A stretch of DNA of 64,000 nucleotides from Cellulomonas pakistanensis (lineage in GTDB: Bacteria > Actinomycetota > Actinomycetes > Actinomycetales > Cellulomonadaceae). The position numbers were made by a program, and so were the translations under genes. The notes beneath the pieces are model-generated. The model saw only the letters and a list, made by a program, of their open reading frames with translations. It did not search any database and had not been told where the DNA came from. This document shows, piece by piece, positions 24,393 to 32,241 of the stretch. How positions within the stretch are numbered: the first letter of the stretch is position 1; each line of letters starts with the position of its first letter. The DNA is taken from assembly GCF_016862755.1 (NCBI RefSeq), contig NZ_BONO01000001.1:124001-188000 (forward strand), in the 5' to 3' direction.

Positions 24393-25688
24393 GTGCAGGT
24401 GGTCTCCGATCTGAAGCAGCTGTGGCCCCTGGTGGACTTCCGGCGGCTGCTCACGGTGCGGCTGGTCAGCCAGTGCTCCGACGGCCTGTTCCAGGCGGGG
24501 CTCGCCACGCTGTTCTTCTTCTCGCCCGAGAACGCCACCACCGCGACCGGCGTCGCCGCGGCCTTCGCGGTGCTCCTGCTGCCGTTCACGGTCGTCGGGC
24601 CGTGGGCGGGCGTGCTGCTCGACCGCTGGCGCCGGCGGCAGGTCCTGCTGGTCGGCAACCTGGTCCGCACGGCCCTGACCCTCGTCACCGCCCTGGTGAT
24701 GGCGACGGCCGGCGTCGGCCCCGCGGTGTACGTGCTCGCGCTCGTGACGCTGTCGGTCAACCGGTTCCTGCTGTCGGCGCTGTCGGCGTCGCAGCCGCGG
24801 GTCGTCGCGGGGCCGCTGCTGCTCACCGCCAACTCGATCACCCCGACGCTGGGCACCGTGTCGTCCGGCGTCGGCTGGGGCGTCGGCTTCCTGCTGAGCC
24901 TCGTGCTGCCGGGCGGCGCGGCCCGGGACGTCGCGTCGCTCGTCGCCGCGGCCGCCCTCATGACCACCGCGGCACTGCTCGCCACCCGGCTCGGGCGCGA
25001 CCGGCTCGGCCCGGACGCGCGGGCGGACGCCTCCGAGATGCGGCAGGCGCTCCGGACGCTGGCCCGGGGCCTGGTCGGCGGGGCCCGGTACCTGGTCCGG
25101 CGCGGCACACCGGCCCGCGCGCTCGGCGTGATGGCCGTGCACCGGTTCCTGTACGGCGCCGTGTTCATCGCGAGCCTGCTGATCTCGCGCAACCTGCTGT
25201 CCGACCCCGGCGACGCCCGGGCCGGGCTCGTCACGTTCAGCACGGTCGCGGCGGTGACCGGCGTCGGGTTCGCGCTGGCGATCGTCGTCACGCCGATCGT
25301 GTCGCCGCTCGTCGGCCCGCACGCCTGGATCACGGTCTGCCTGGTGCTGGCCGCCGCGACCCAGGCGCTGCTCGCGGTCACCGTCGCGTACCCCGCGGTG
25401 CTCGCCGGCTCGCTGGTGCTCGGCCTGGCGGCGCAGGGCGCGAAGATCGCGGTCGACACGATCGTGCAGCGGGACACCGCCGACGAGTTCCGCGGGCGCG
25501 CGTTCGCGCTCTACGACGTCCTCTACAACGCGGCGTTCGTGGGCGCCGCCGCGCTGGCGGCGGTCGCGCTGCCGGACACGGGCTGGTCGCGAGGGGTGTT
25601 CGCGCTGCTCGCGGTCGCCTACCTCGCGACCGCGCTGGTGTACCGGACGCGGGCCACCGAGCCGTCCGAGGTGCCGGTCCGGGCCTGA
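24393..25688 (+). CDS. Major facilitator superfamily transporter
   Basis: A 431-residue membrane protein with about twelve helices in two halves. The loop AGVLLDRWRRRQVLLVGN after helix 2 is the MFS signature, and a second basic loop (ATRLGRDRLGPDAR) divides the halves. DEFRGRAFALYDVLYN resembles enterobactin-exporter-like MFS proteins. The substrate is unknown. The GTG start is 6 bases after a TAGCCT -10 box (24381-24386) with no ribosome site, so it is probably leaderless. Confidence 0.88.
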   Translation: MQVVSDLKQLWPLVDFRRLLTVRLVSQCSDGLFQAGLATLFFFSPENATTATGVAAAFAVLLLPFTVVGPWAGVLLDRWRRRQVLLVGNLVRTALTLVTALVMATAGVGPAVYVLALVTLSVNRFLLSALSASQPRVVAGPLLLTANSITPTLGTVSSGVGWGVGFLLSLVLPGGAARDVASLVAAAALMTTAALLATRLGRDRLGPDARADASEMRQALRTLARGLVGGARYLVRRGTPARALGVMAVHRFLYGAVFIASLLISRNLLSDPGDARAGLVTFSTVAAVTGVGFALAIVVTPIVSPLVGPHAWITVCLVLAAATQALLAVTVAYPAVLAGSLVLGLAAQGAKIAVDTIVQRDTADEFRGRAFALYDVLYNAAFVGAAALAAVALPDTGWSRGVFALLAVAYLATALVYRTRATEPSEVPVRA

Positions 25689-25716
25689 CGCGCGGCCGAC
25701 CGCGGGACCGGCCGGC

Positions 25717-27261
25717 TCAGCCCTGCGACCGCGCCGCCCACCAGGCCGCCAGCTCCGCCCGCGCGCGCTCCTCCCCCAGGGGGCCGTGCTCCATCCGCAG
25801 CTCCAGCAGGTGCTTGTAGGCGGCGCCGACCTCCCGGCCCGGCGGGATGTCGAGGATCGCCATGATCTGCGTGCCGTCGAGGTCGGGCCGGATCGCGTCC
25901 AGCTCCTCCTGCTCGGCCAGCCGCGCGATCCGCTCCTCGAGGTCGTCGTACGCCTGGGACAGCCGGCGCGCCTTGCGCACGTTCCGCGTCGTGCAGTCGG
26001 ACCGGGTCAGCCGGTGCAGCCGCTCGAGCAGCGGGCCCGCGTCGGTGACGTACCGCCGCACGGCCGAGTCGGTCCACGCGCCCTCGCCGTAGCCGTGGAA
26101 CCGGAGGTGCAGCTCGGTCAGCCGCGCGACGGCCTGCACGGTGGCCTTGTCGAAGTGCAGCGCGCGCAGCCGCTTCGCGACGAGCTTGGCGCCGACGACC
26201 TCGTGGTGGTGGAACGAGACGCCACCACCCGACTCGAACCGGCGGGTCGCGGGCTTGCCGATGTCGTGGAGCAGCGCGGCCAGGCGGAGCACCAGGTCCG
26301 GCCCGGGGACGGCGCCGTCGGGGCCGGTCTCCAGGGCGATCGCCTTGTCGAGCACCGTGAGCGAGTGCTCGTACACGTCCTTGTGCCGGTGGTGCTCGTC
26401 GATCTCGAGCCGCAGCGCCGGCAGCTCCGGCAGCACGTGCTGCGCGAGGCCGGTGTCGACCAGCACCCGCAGGCCGGGCCGCGGCTGGCGGGACAGCAGC
26501 AGCTTCACCAGCTCGTCCCGGACCCGCTCGGCCGACACGATCGCGAGCCGGTCCGCCATGTCGGTCGCCGCCGCGAGGGTCGCGTGTTCCACGTGGAACC
26601 CGAGCTGCGCCGCGAACCGTGCCGCCCGCATCATGCGCAGCGGGTCGTCGTCGAAGGACTGCCGCGGGTCGACCGGGGTGCGCAGCACGCCGCGCGCCAG
26701 GTCGCGCAGGCCGTCGAACGGGTCGACGAAGGTCAGCTCGGGCAGCCGGATCGCCATGGAGTTCACGGTGAAGTCGCGGCGGGACAGGTCGCCCTCGAGC
26801 GAGTCGCCGAACACGACCTCGGGCTTCCGGGACGACGGGTCGTACGCGTCGGTGCGGTACGTCGTCACCTCGACGACGACATCCTCGGCGCCCCGGCGCC
26901 CGCGCCGCTGCGCGCCGATGGTGCCGAACTCGCGCCCGATGTCCCAGTGCGCGTCGCCCCACGCCGCGAGGATCCGCTCGGTCTCGTCCGGCGTGGCCGA
27001 CGTGGTGAAGTCGAGGTCGGCGCTCGGGCGGCCGAGGAACGCGTCGCGCACCGGCCCCCCGACCAGCGCGAGCTCGTGCCCGGCCGCGCGGAACAGGTCC
27101 CCGAGCTCGAGCGCCGCCGGCGCGAGACCCGCGATCACGCCGAGCGCGCGCTTCTGCAGCGCGAGCAGCGCCTCGGCGTCCACGTCGGGAGCCGCGGACG
27201 CGGGGGCCTCGGCGGGTGCGGCGGCGGGCGCGGTGCGGGGGTCAAGGTCGTCGGACGGCAC
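25717..27261 (-). CDS. CCA tRNA nucleotidyltransferase with HD domain
   Basis: Adds or repairs the 3' CCA end of tRNAs. From a GTG at 27261 the protein has 514 residues. The nucleotidyltransferase core has LVGGPVRDAFLGR and DLDFTTSA, then DYSL-type RRDFTVNSMA, RNA-binding helices, and an HD domain (HSLTVLDKA, LAALLHDIGKP). The start is uncertain: the frame is open to 27411 but would then overlap the divergent Nudix start. At 26586-26599 the coding sequence contains a parS-like palindrome. Confidence 0.9.
   Translation of the reverse strand: MPSDDLDPRTAPAAAPAEAPASAAPDVDAEALLALQKRALGVIAGLAPAALELGDLFRAAGHELALVGGPVRDAFLGRPSADLDFTTSATPDETERILAAWGDAHWDIGREFGTIGAQRRGRRGAEDVVVEVTTYRTDAYDPSSRKPEVVFGDSLEGDLSRRDFTVNSMAIRLPELTFVDPFDGLRDLARGVLRTPVDPRQSFDDDPLRMMRAARFAAQLGFHVEHATLAAATDMADRLAIVSAERVRDELVKLLLSRQPRPGLRVLVDTGLAQHVLPELPALRLEIDEHHRHKDVYEHSLTVLDKAIALETGPDGAVPGPDLVLRLAALLHDIGKPATRRFESGGGVSFHHHEVVGAKLVAKRLRALHFDKATVQAVARLTELHLRFHGYGEGAWTDSAVRRYVTDAGPLLERLHRLTRSDCTTRNVRKARRLSQAYDDLEERIARLAEQEELDAIRPDLDGTQIMAILDIPPGREVGAAYKHLLELRMEHGPLGEERARAELAAWWAARSQG
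26586..26599. promoter_or_regulatory. parS-like palindrome inside the CCA-transferase gene
   Basis: GTTCCACGTGGAAC is identical to the symmetrical parS variant at 42590. It encodes FHVEH in the protein, so chance is possible. It lies about 15 kb from the parS cluster. Confidence 0.5.
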
Positions 27262-27409
27262 GACGCCCAAGCCTGCCAGATCGGCGCCCCGGCCCGCCGA
27301 CGAGCGGCGTCGGGGCCGGCCCGGGTGGGGGCGCCGAGCCCGGCGACGCGCACAGCTCCTCCACCGGAGCGCGTCCGGGCGCCGTGAGGGAGTCGTTACA
27401 GTGGCCTGC

Positions 27410-27958
27410 ATGCCCGAGCCCGCGCGCGCCCTGCCCCCGCAGGGCGTCCCCGCGCCGCCGGGCGGTCACGCCCTGCGCATCGACCCCCGGTCGACCCGCA
27501 CCCGGCACCCGCACCTCCCCGTCGTCGAGGAGACCTCGGCGGGCGGTCTGGTCGTCCGCCTGGACGGCGGCCTGCACGTCGCCGCGGTGATCGCGCGCCG
27601 CAACCGCGCCGGCCGGCTGGAGTGGTGCCTGCCCAAGGGCCACCTCGAGGGCGAGGAGACGCCGGAGCAGGCGGCCGTCCGCGAGATCGCCGAGGAGACC
27701 GGGATCGTCGGCCGCATCGTGCGGCGGCTCGGGGTGATCGACTACTGGTTCACCGGCGACGACCGCCGCGTGCACAAGATGGTGCACCACTATCTTCTCG
27801 GCGCGGTCGGCGGCGAGCTGACCGTCGAGGGAGATCCCGACGGTGAGGCGGAGGACGTGGCGTGGGTACCGGTGCTCGACCTGCCGGGGCGTCTGGCGTA
27901 CCCCAACGAGCGACGACTGGCCGAGGCCGCGCACGTGGTCCTCGTCGGCGGGGCATGA
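27410..27958 (+). CDS. Nudix hydrolase
   Basis: A 182-residue hydrolase of nucleoside diphosphate-linked compounds. The complete Nudix box GHLEGEETPEQAAVREIAEETGI lies at 77-99, preceded by SAGGLVV and LPK. The best match in type is the MutT-like group close to the origin in actinobacteria. A TACAGT -10 box (27397-27402) stands 7 bases before the ATG without a ribosome site, so it is probably leaderless. It overlaps the DUF6049 gene as ATGA and heads an operon with murJ. Confidence 0.9.
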   Translation: MPEPARALPPQGVPAPPGGHALRIDPRSTRTRHPHLPVVEETSAGGLVVRLDGGLHVAAVIARRNRAGRLEWCLPKGHLEGEETPEQAAVREIAEETGIVGRIVRRLGVIDYWFTGDDRRVHKMVHHYLLGAVGGELTVEGDPDGEAEDVAWVPVLDLPGRLAYPNERRLAEAAHVVLVGGA

Positions 27959-30369
27959 GGCTGCGCGGCACGGCGGGGCGCGCACGAGCGGTCGCGGCGG
28001 CGGTCCTGGCCGCCTGCGTGGTCGCGCTGCCGGGCGTCCCCGCCCTAGGGGCGCCCGCCGCCGCGACCGCCCCGGCCCCGGCCCGGGTCGCGGCCACCAC
28101 CGCCCCGGCCGCGCCGTCGACGGACGACCTGCCGGTGAGCGTCGCCGTCACCGCGGTGTCCCCGCAGGTGCTCCAGCCGGGCCAGGACCTGACGGTCACC
28201 GCCACGCTGCGCAACGACGGCGAGGAGGTCGTCGAGCAGCCCCGGGCGTCCGTCCGCATCTACCGGTACCGGATGTCGACGCGAGAGCAGGTCGCGAGCT
28301 GGGCGGAGGCGGGCGACTCCAGCCCGATCGGCGACGTGGCCGCGACCGTCGCGCTGGACGCGCCGCTCGCGCCCGGTGCCACGGCCACCGTCACCGTCAC
28401 CGTGCCCGCCGCGGACGTCGGCCTGCTGCGCACCGAGGACGCGTGGGGACCCCGCGGCGTCACGCTCGACGTCGGCGACGGCCGCACCCGGGTCGGCGTC
28501 GACCGGACGTACCTGCTGTGGGACTCCGCCGAGGAGGTGCCGACGGCGCACGTCGGCGTCCTGTCCTCGGTCGTCGGCCCGGCGACCGACCCCGCCACCA
28601 GCGGCGCCGCCGCGGGCGACGACGAGGAGGCCGCGGACGGCGGACCCGCCCCGACCGGCACGCCCGCGCCGACGCCCACCGGCTCCCCCGCGGCGACCGG
28701 CCAGCAGGAGGAGCAGGACGACGTCGCGGCCGAGGAGCAGGACGGCGCCGCCGCGGCGGAGGAGGACGAGCGGCTCACGGCGCTCACCGCGTCGGGCGGC
28801 CGGCTGACGAAGCTGCTGCAGGCCACCGCGGACCACCCGTTCGTCTCGTGGGCGGTCGACCCGGCCCTCGTCGACCAGGCCGCGACCGGGTCGCGCGCCG
28901 CCCAGACCTGGCTGACCGGCCTCACCGAGGCCGCCGACGGGCGCGAGGTGCTGCGCCTGCCGTGGGCGGACCCCGACCTCGCCGCGATCGCGCACGCCGG
29001 GTCCGCCGACAGCGCCGCCGACCTGCTCGCGCTCGCCCGCGGCGTCGCCTCGCAGCACGGCGGCGCGCTGTGGCAGGACGCGGCGCCGGTGCTGTGGGCG
29101 GCCGACGACGTCCCCGACCAGGTCACCGCCGACCGGGCCGCGCACTCCGACCCCGGCACCCCCTGGGTCGTCGGCCCGGACGCGCTGCCCGCCGACGACT
29201 CCGAGGTGCCGAGCTCGCCGACGTCGGTCAGCACCCCGTCGGGCGCCCTGGCGACGCTCGCGCCGGACGCGACGCTGTCCGGGCTGCTCGCCGACCCCGC
29301 CGCCTCGCAGCCGGGCGTGACCCCCGCGACCGCCGCCCAGCGCGTGCTCGCCGAGTCGGCGGTCATCGCGCGGTCCGACGACGCCGCCACCACGTACGTC
29401 CTGGCCACCACGCCCCGCGACTGGCAGCCGACCACGGCGGTCGCGCAGGCGCAGCTCGACGCCCTGGCGGGCGCCGACTGGGTCGAGACCGCGACGGTCG
29501 CGGACATGCTCGCGGCCGAGGCGGCCGGCGAGGCGGACGGGGACGGCGCCGCGCGGGAGGCCCTGCCCGCCTCCCAGCGCGGCGACGCCGAGCTCACCCC
29601 CGCATGGGTGAACGCGCTCGCGGCGCAGTGGCGGTCGGCCGAGGAGTTCGCGGCCGTCGTCGACGACCCCGCCGCGCTGCTCGCCGGGCTGGACGCCGAC
29701 CTGGTCGCCCCGCTCGCCGTCGCGTGGCGGGACGACGTCGACGGGCGCGCCGCCGCGATCAACGTCGCGATCGCCGAGTCCCAGGCCCGGCAGTCCGGGC
29801 TCTCGGTCGTGCTCAACGAGCAGCTCACGGTGATCTCGAGCTCCGCCCAGATCAGCGTCGCGGTGCGCAACGACCTCGACCAGGCCGCGCGCGTGCGGGT
29901 CGAGCTGCGCCCGCAGAAGGGCTGCCTGGACACGACGCGCTCGCCGGTCACCGAGGTGGCCCCGGACGCCGACACCACCGTGCAGCTGACCCTGCGGGCG
30001 AGCGCGAACTGCGACGTCACGGTCGAGGTGAGCCTGGTGTCCGAGACCGGCCGCCAGCTCGCGACGCCGCAGGAGTTCTCCGCGCGGGTCGCCCCGACGA
30101 TCGAGAGCGTCGGCGGCATCGTCGTCGGCGTGCTGCTGGCGCTCGTGCTCGCGTTCGGGATCTGGCGGACGGTGCGCCGCGGCCAGACCGCGCGGCGCGG
30201 GGCGCGCGTGGTGCCCGACCCGGCGCCCGGTGACCCGGACCCGCCCGCCTCGGGCGAGCCGGCCGGCGGCGACCCCGACGGCGGCACGCCGCCCGCCGAC
30301 GGCCCGCCCGCGAGCGCCGCACCCGCCGGCGGCCCCGGCACCTCCCCCGGACGACAGGACCCGCGATGA
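27955..30369 (+). CDS. DUF6049 secreted, membrane-anchored protein
   Basis: An 804-residue protein with a signal peptide (1-35, rich in Ala and Val), a large extracellular part, and one C-terminal membrane helix (about 717-735, GGIVVGVLLALVLAFGIW) followed by a basic then proline-rich cytoplasmic tail. An acidic, low-complexity insert lies near 215-275 (EEQDDVAAEEQ). The position between a Nudix gene and murJ is characteristic of the actinobacterial DUF6049 family. Function unknown, perhaps in envelope assembly with MurJ. It overlaps both neighbours as ATGA. Confidence 0.88.
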   Translation: MRLRGTAGRARAVAAAVLAACVVALPGVPALGAPAAATAPAPARVAATTAPAAPSTDDLPVSVAVTAVSPQVLQPGQDLTVTATLRNDGEEVVEQPRASVRIYRYRMSTREQVASWAEAGDSSPIGDVAATVALDAPLAPGATATVTVTVPAADVGLLRTEDAWGPRGVTLDVGDGRTRVGVDRTYLLWDSAEEVPTAHVGVLSSVVGPATDPATSGAAAGDDEEAADGGPAPTGTPAPTPTGSPAATGQQEEQDDVAAEEQDGAAAAEEDERLTALTASGGRLTKLLQATADHPFVSWAVDPALVDQAATGSRAAQTWLTGLTEAADGREVLRLPWADPDLAAIAHAGSADSAADLLALARGVASQHGGALWQDAAPVLWAADDVPDQVTADRAAHSDPGTPWVVGPDALPADDSEVPSSPTSVSTPSGALATLAPDATLSGLLADPAASQPGVTPATAAQRVLAESAVIARSDDAATTYVLATTPRDWQPTTAVAQAQLDALAGADWVETATVADMLAAEAAGEADGDGAAREALPASQRGDAELTPAWVNALAAQWRSAEEFAAVVDDPAALLAGLDADLVAPLAVAWRDDVDGRAAAINVAIAESQARQSGLSVVLNEQLTVISSSAQISVAVRNDLDQAARVRVELRPQKGCLDTTRSPVTEVAPDADTTVQLTLRASANCDVTVEVSLVSETGRQLATPQEFSARVAPTIESVGGIVVGVLLALVLAFGIWRTVRRGQTARRGARVVPDPAPGDPDPPASGEPAGGDPDGGTPPADGPPASAAPAGGPGTSPGRQDPR

Positions 30370-32078
30370 CCACCCCCGCCAGCGACGCGCGCGCCGGCGA
30401 CCCGGACGGCACCGCGGCCGGCACGACGGCCGGCGGCGGCACGGACGGCGGCGCCGGCGCGCCGGCCGGCGCCTCGACCCCCGCGGTGGGCCTGCGCCGC
30501 TCGTCGCTCGTCATGGCGTCCGGCACCGCCGCGTCCCGCGTGCTCGGCGTCGTCAACACCGCGCTGCTCGGCTGGGCGATCGGCCTGACGGGCGAGGTCG
30601 CCAACGCGTTCTCCGTGGCGAACAAGCTGCCGAACACGCTCTACCTGCTCATCGCCGGCGGCGTGCTGAACGCCGTCCTGGTCCCCCAGGTCGTGCGCGC
30701 GTACCGCCGGGCCGACGGCCAGCAGTACGTCGACCGGCTGCTGACGGTGGGCGTCGTCGGGCTCCTGGGCCTGACGCTCGTGCTGACCGCCGCCGCGCCG
30801 CTGTTCGTCGCGTTCTACTCCTCGTTCCCCGACCCGGAGGTGACGCGGCTCGCCACCGCGCTGGCGTTCTGGTGCATCCCGCAGGTGTTCTTCTACGGGC
30901 TGTACTCGCTGCTCGGGCAGGTGCTCAACGCGCGCGGGTCGTTCGGCCCCTACATGTGGGCGCCGGTCGTGAACAACGTCGTGTTCGTCGTCGGCCTCCT
31001 CGTGCTCGTGCAGGTGGCCGGGCGGACGGGCGAGGGCGACACCGCCGGCGACTGGACCGCCGGCCAGACGGCGCTGCTCGGCGGCGCGGCCACGCTCGGC
31101 ATCGTCGTCCAGGCGCTGGTGCTGCTCGTCCCGCTGTACCGCAGCGGGTTCCGCTACCGGCCGCGGTGGGGCCTGCGCGGGTCCGGCCTCGGCAGCGCCG
31201 GGCGCGTGGCGACCTGGACGTTCCTCGGGCTGCTCATCGGGCAGGTCGGCGTCTGGCGGATCAGCGTGGTCGCCAGCTCGGTCGCCACGGAGGGCGCCGC
31301 CGGCAACGCGGTGTACGACCGTGCGTTCCTCATCTTCATGCTGCCGCACTCGCTGGTGACGGTGTCGCTCGCGACCGCGCTGTTCACCCGGCTGTCCGGC
31401 CGGGCGGCCTCCGGCGACGCCGCCGGCGTGCGCACCGACCTGTCGCTCGGCCTCCGCACCGTCGGCGTCTTCACCGTGCTGGCCACCACCGGCATCGCGG
31501 TGCTCGCGTTCCCGCTGGGCCGCGCCCTGTTCCCGGACCAGCCGGACGGAGAGGTGCACGCGCTCGCGATGTCGGTGGTCGCCCTCGTGCTCGGCCTGGT
31601 CGCGTTCGGCGTGTGGTCGCTGTGCCAGCGCGTCTACTACGCCTACGAGGACGCGCGGTCGATGGTGCCGGTCCAGCTGCTGATGGCGGCCGTCGTGGTC
31701 GGCGGCACCGAGCTGGGGCGCGCCACGCTCGACGACCGGTACTGGGTCGCCGCGGCCTGCCTCTCGATGGCGGTGTCGTACGCGGTCGGCGCCGTGGTCG
31801 CGCTCGTGTCCGTGCGCAGGCGGCTCGGCGGGGTCGACGGCCGCCGGGTGCTGACCCTGCACCTCAAGGCCGCCGTCGGCGCCGTCCTGGCCGCGGGCGC
31901 GGGCCTCGGGCTGCTCGCCCTGCTCGGACCGGTCGACTCCTGGGGCCGGGCCGTGCTGGCGTGCGTGCTGGGCGGAGCGCTGATGACCGCGGTGTACGTC
32001 GGCGTGCTCGCCCTGCTCCGGGTCCGGGAGCTGCGCACGCTCGCGGCGCCCGTGCTGCGCCGCCTCGGGCGCGGCTGA
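30366..32078 (+). CDS. murJ: Lipid II flippase MurJ
   Basis: Flips the peptidoglycan precursor lipid II across the membrane. The 570-residue protein has about fourteen helices. The segment SSLVMASGTAASRVLGVVNTALLGW begins the MOP fold. ANKLPNTLYLLIAGGVLNAVLVPQ and the ARGSFGPYMWAPVVNN region are typical MurJ/MviN. The N-terminal 40 residues are glycine/threonine-rich and cytoplasmic. Unlike the mycobacterial protein it does not carry the pseudokinase, which is a separate gene downstream. Confidence 0.94.
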   Translation: MTTPASDARAGDPDGTAAGTTAGGGTDGGAGAPAGASTPAVGLRRSSLVMASGTAASRVLGVVNTALLGWAIGLTGEVANAFSVANKLPNTLYLLIAGGVLNAVLVPQVVRAYRRADGQQYVDRLLTVGVVGLLGLTLVLTAAAPLFVAFYSSFPDPEVTRLATALAFWCIPQVFFYGLYSLLGQVLNARGSFGPYMWAPVVNNVVFVVGLLVLVQVAGRTGEGDTAGDWTAGQTALLGGAATLGIVVQALVLLVPLYRSGFRYRPRWGLRGSGLGSAGRVATWTFLGLLIGQVGVWRISVVASSVATEGAAGNAVYDRAFLIFMLPHSLVTVSLATALFTRLSGRAASGDAAGVRTDLSLGLRTVGVFTVLATTGIAVLAFPLGRALFPDQPDGEVHALAMSVVALVLGLVAFGVWSLCQRVYYAYEDARSMVPVQLLMAAVVVGGTELGRATLDDRYWVAAACLSMAVSYAVGAVVALVSVRRRLGGVDGRRVLTLHLKAAVGAVLAAGAGLGLLALLGPVDSWGRAVLACVLGGALMTAVYVGVLALLRVRELRTLAAPVLRRLGRG

Positions 32079-32241
32079 CCCGGCGGCGCCTCCCCCGGCG
32101 CGCGGCTCGCGGAGGCCCGGTCCGGCGCTGGGTGCGGCCCCGTGCCGGACGCCGGACCCCTCCTCCCGTCTAGCATGACCGGGAGGCGCGGCCCCGACCG
32201 GCCGCGCCCGCGCGCAGACCCGACGACGGACGGAGGACCGA

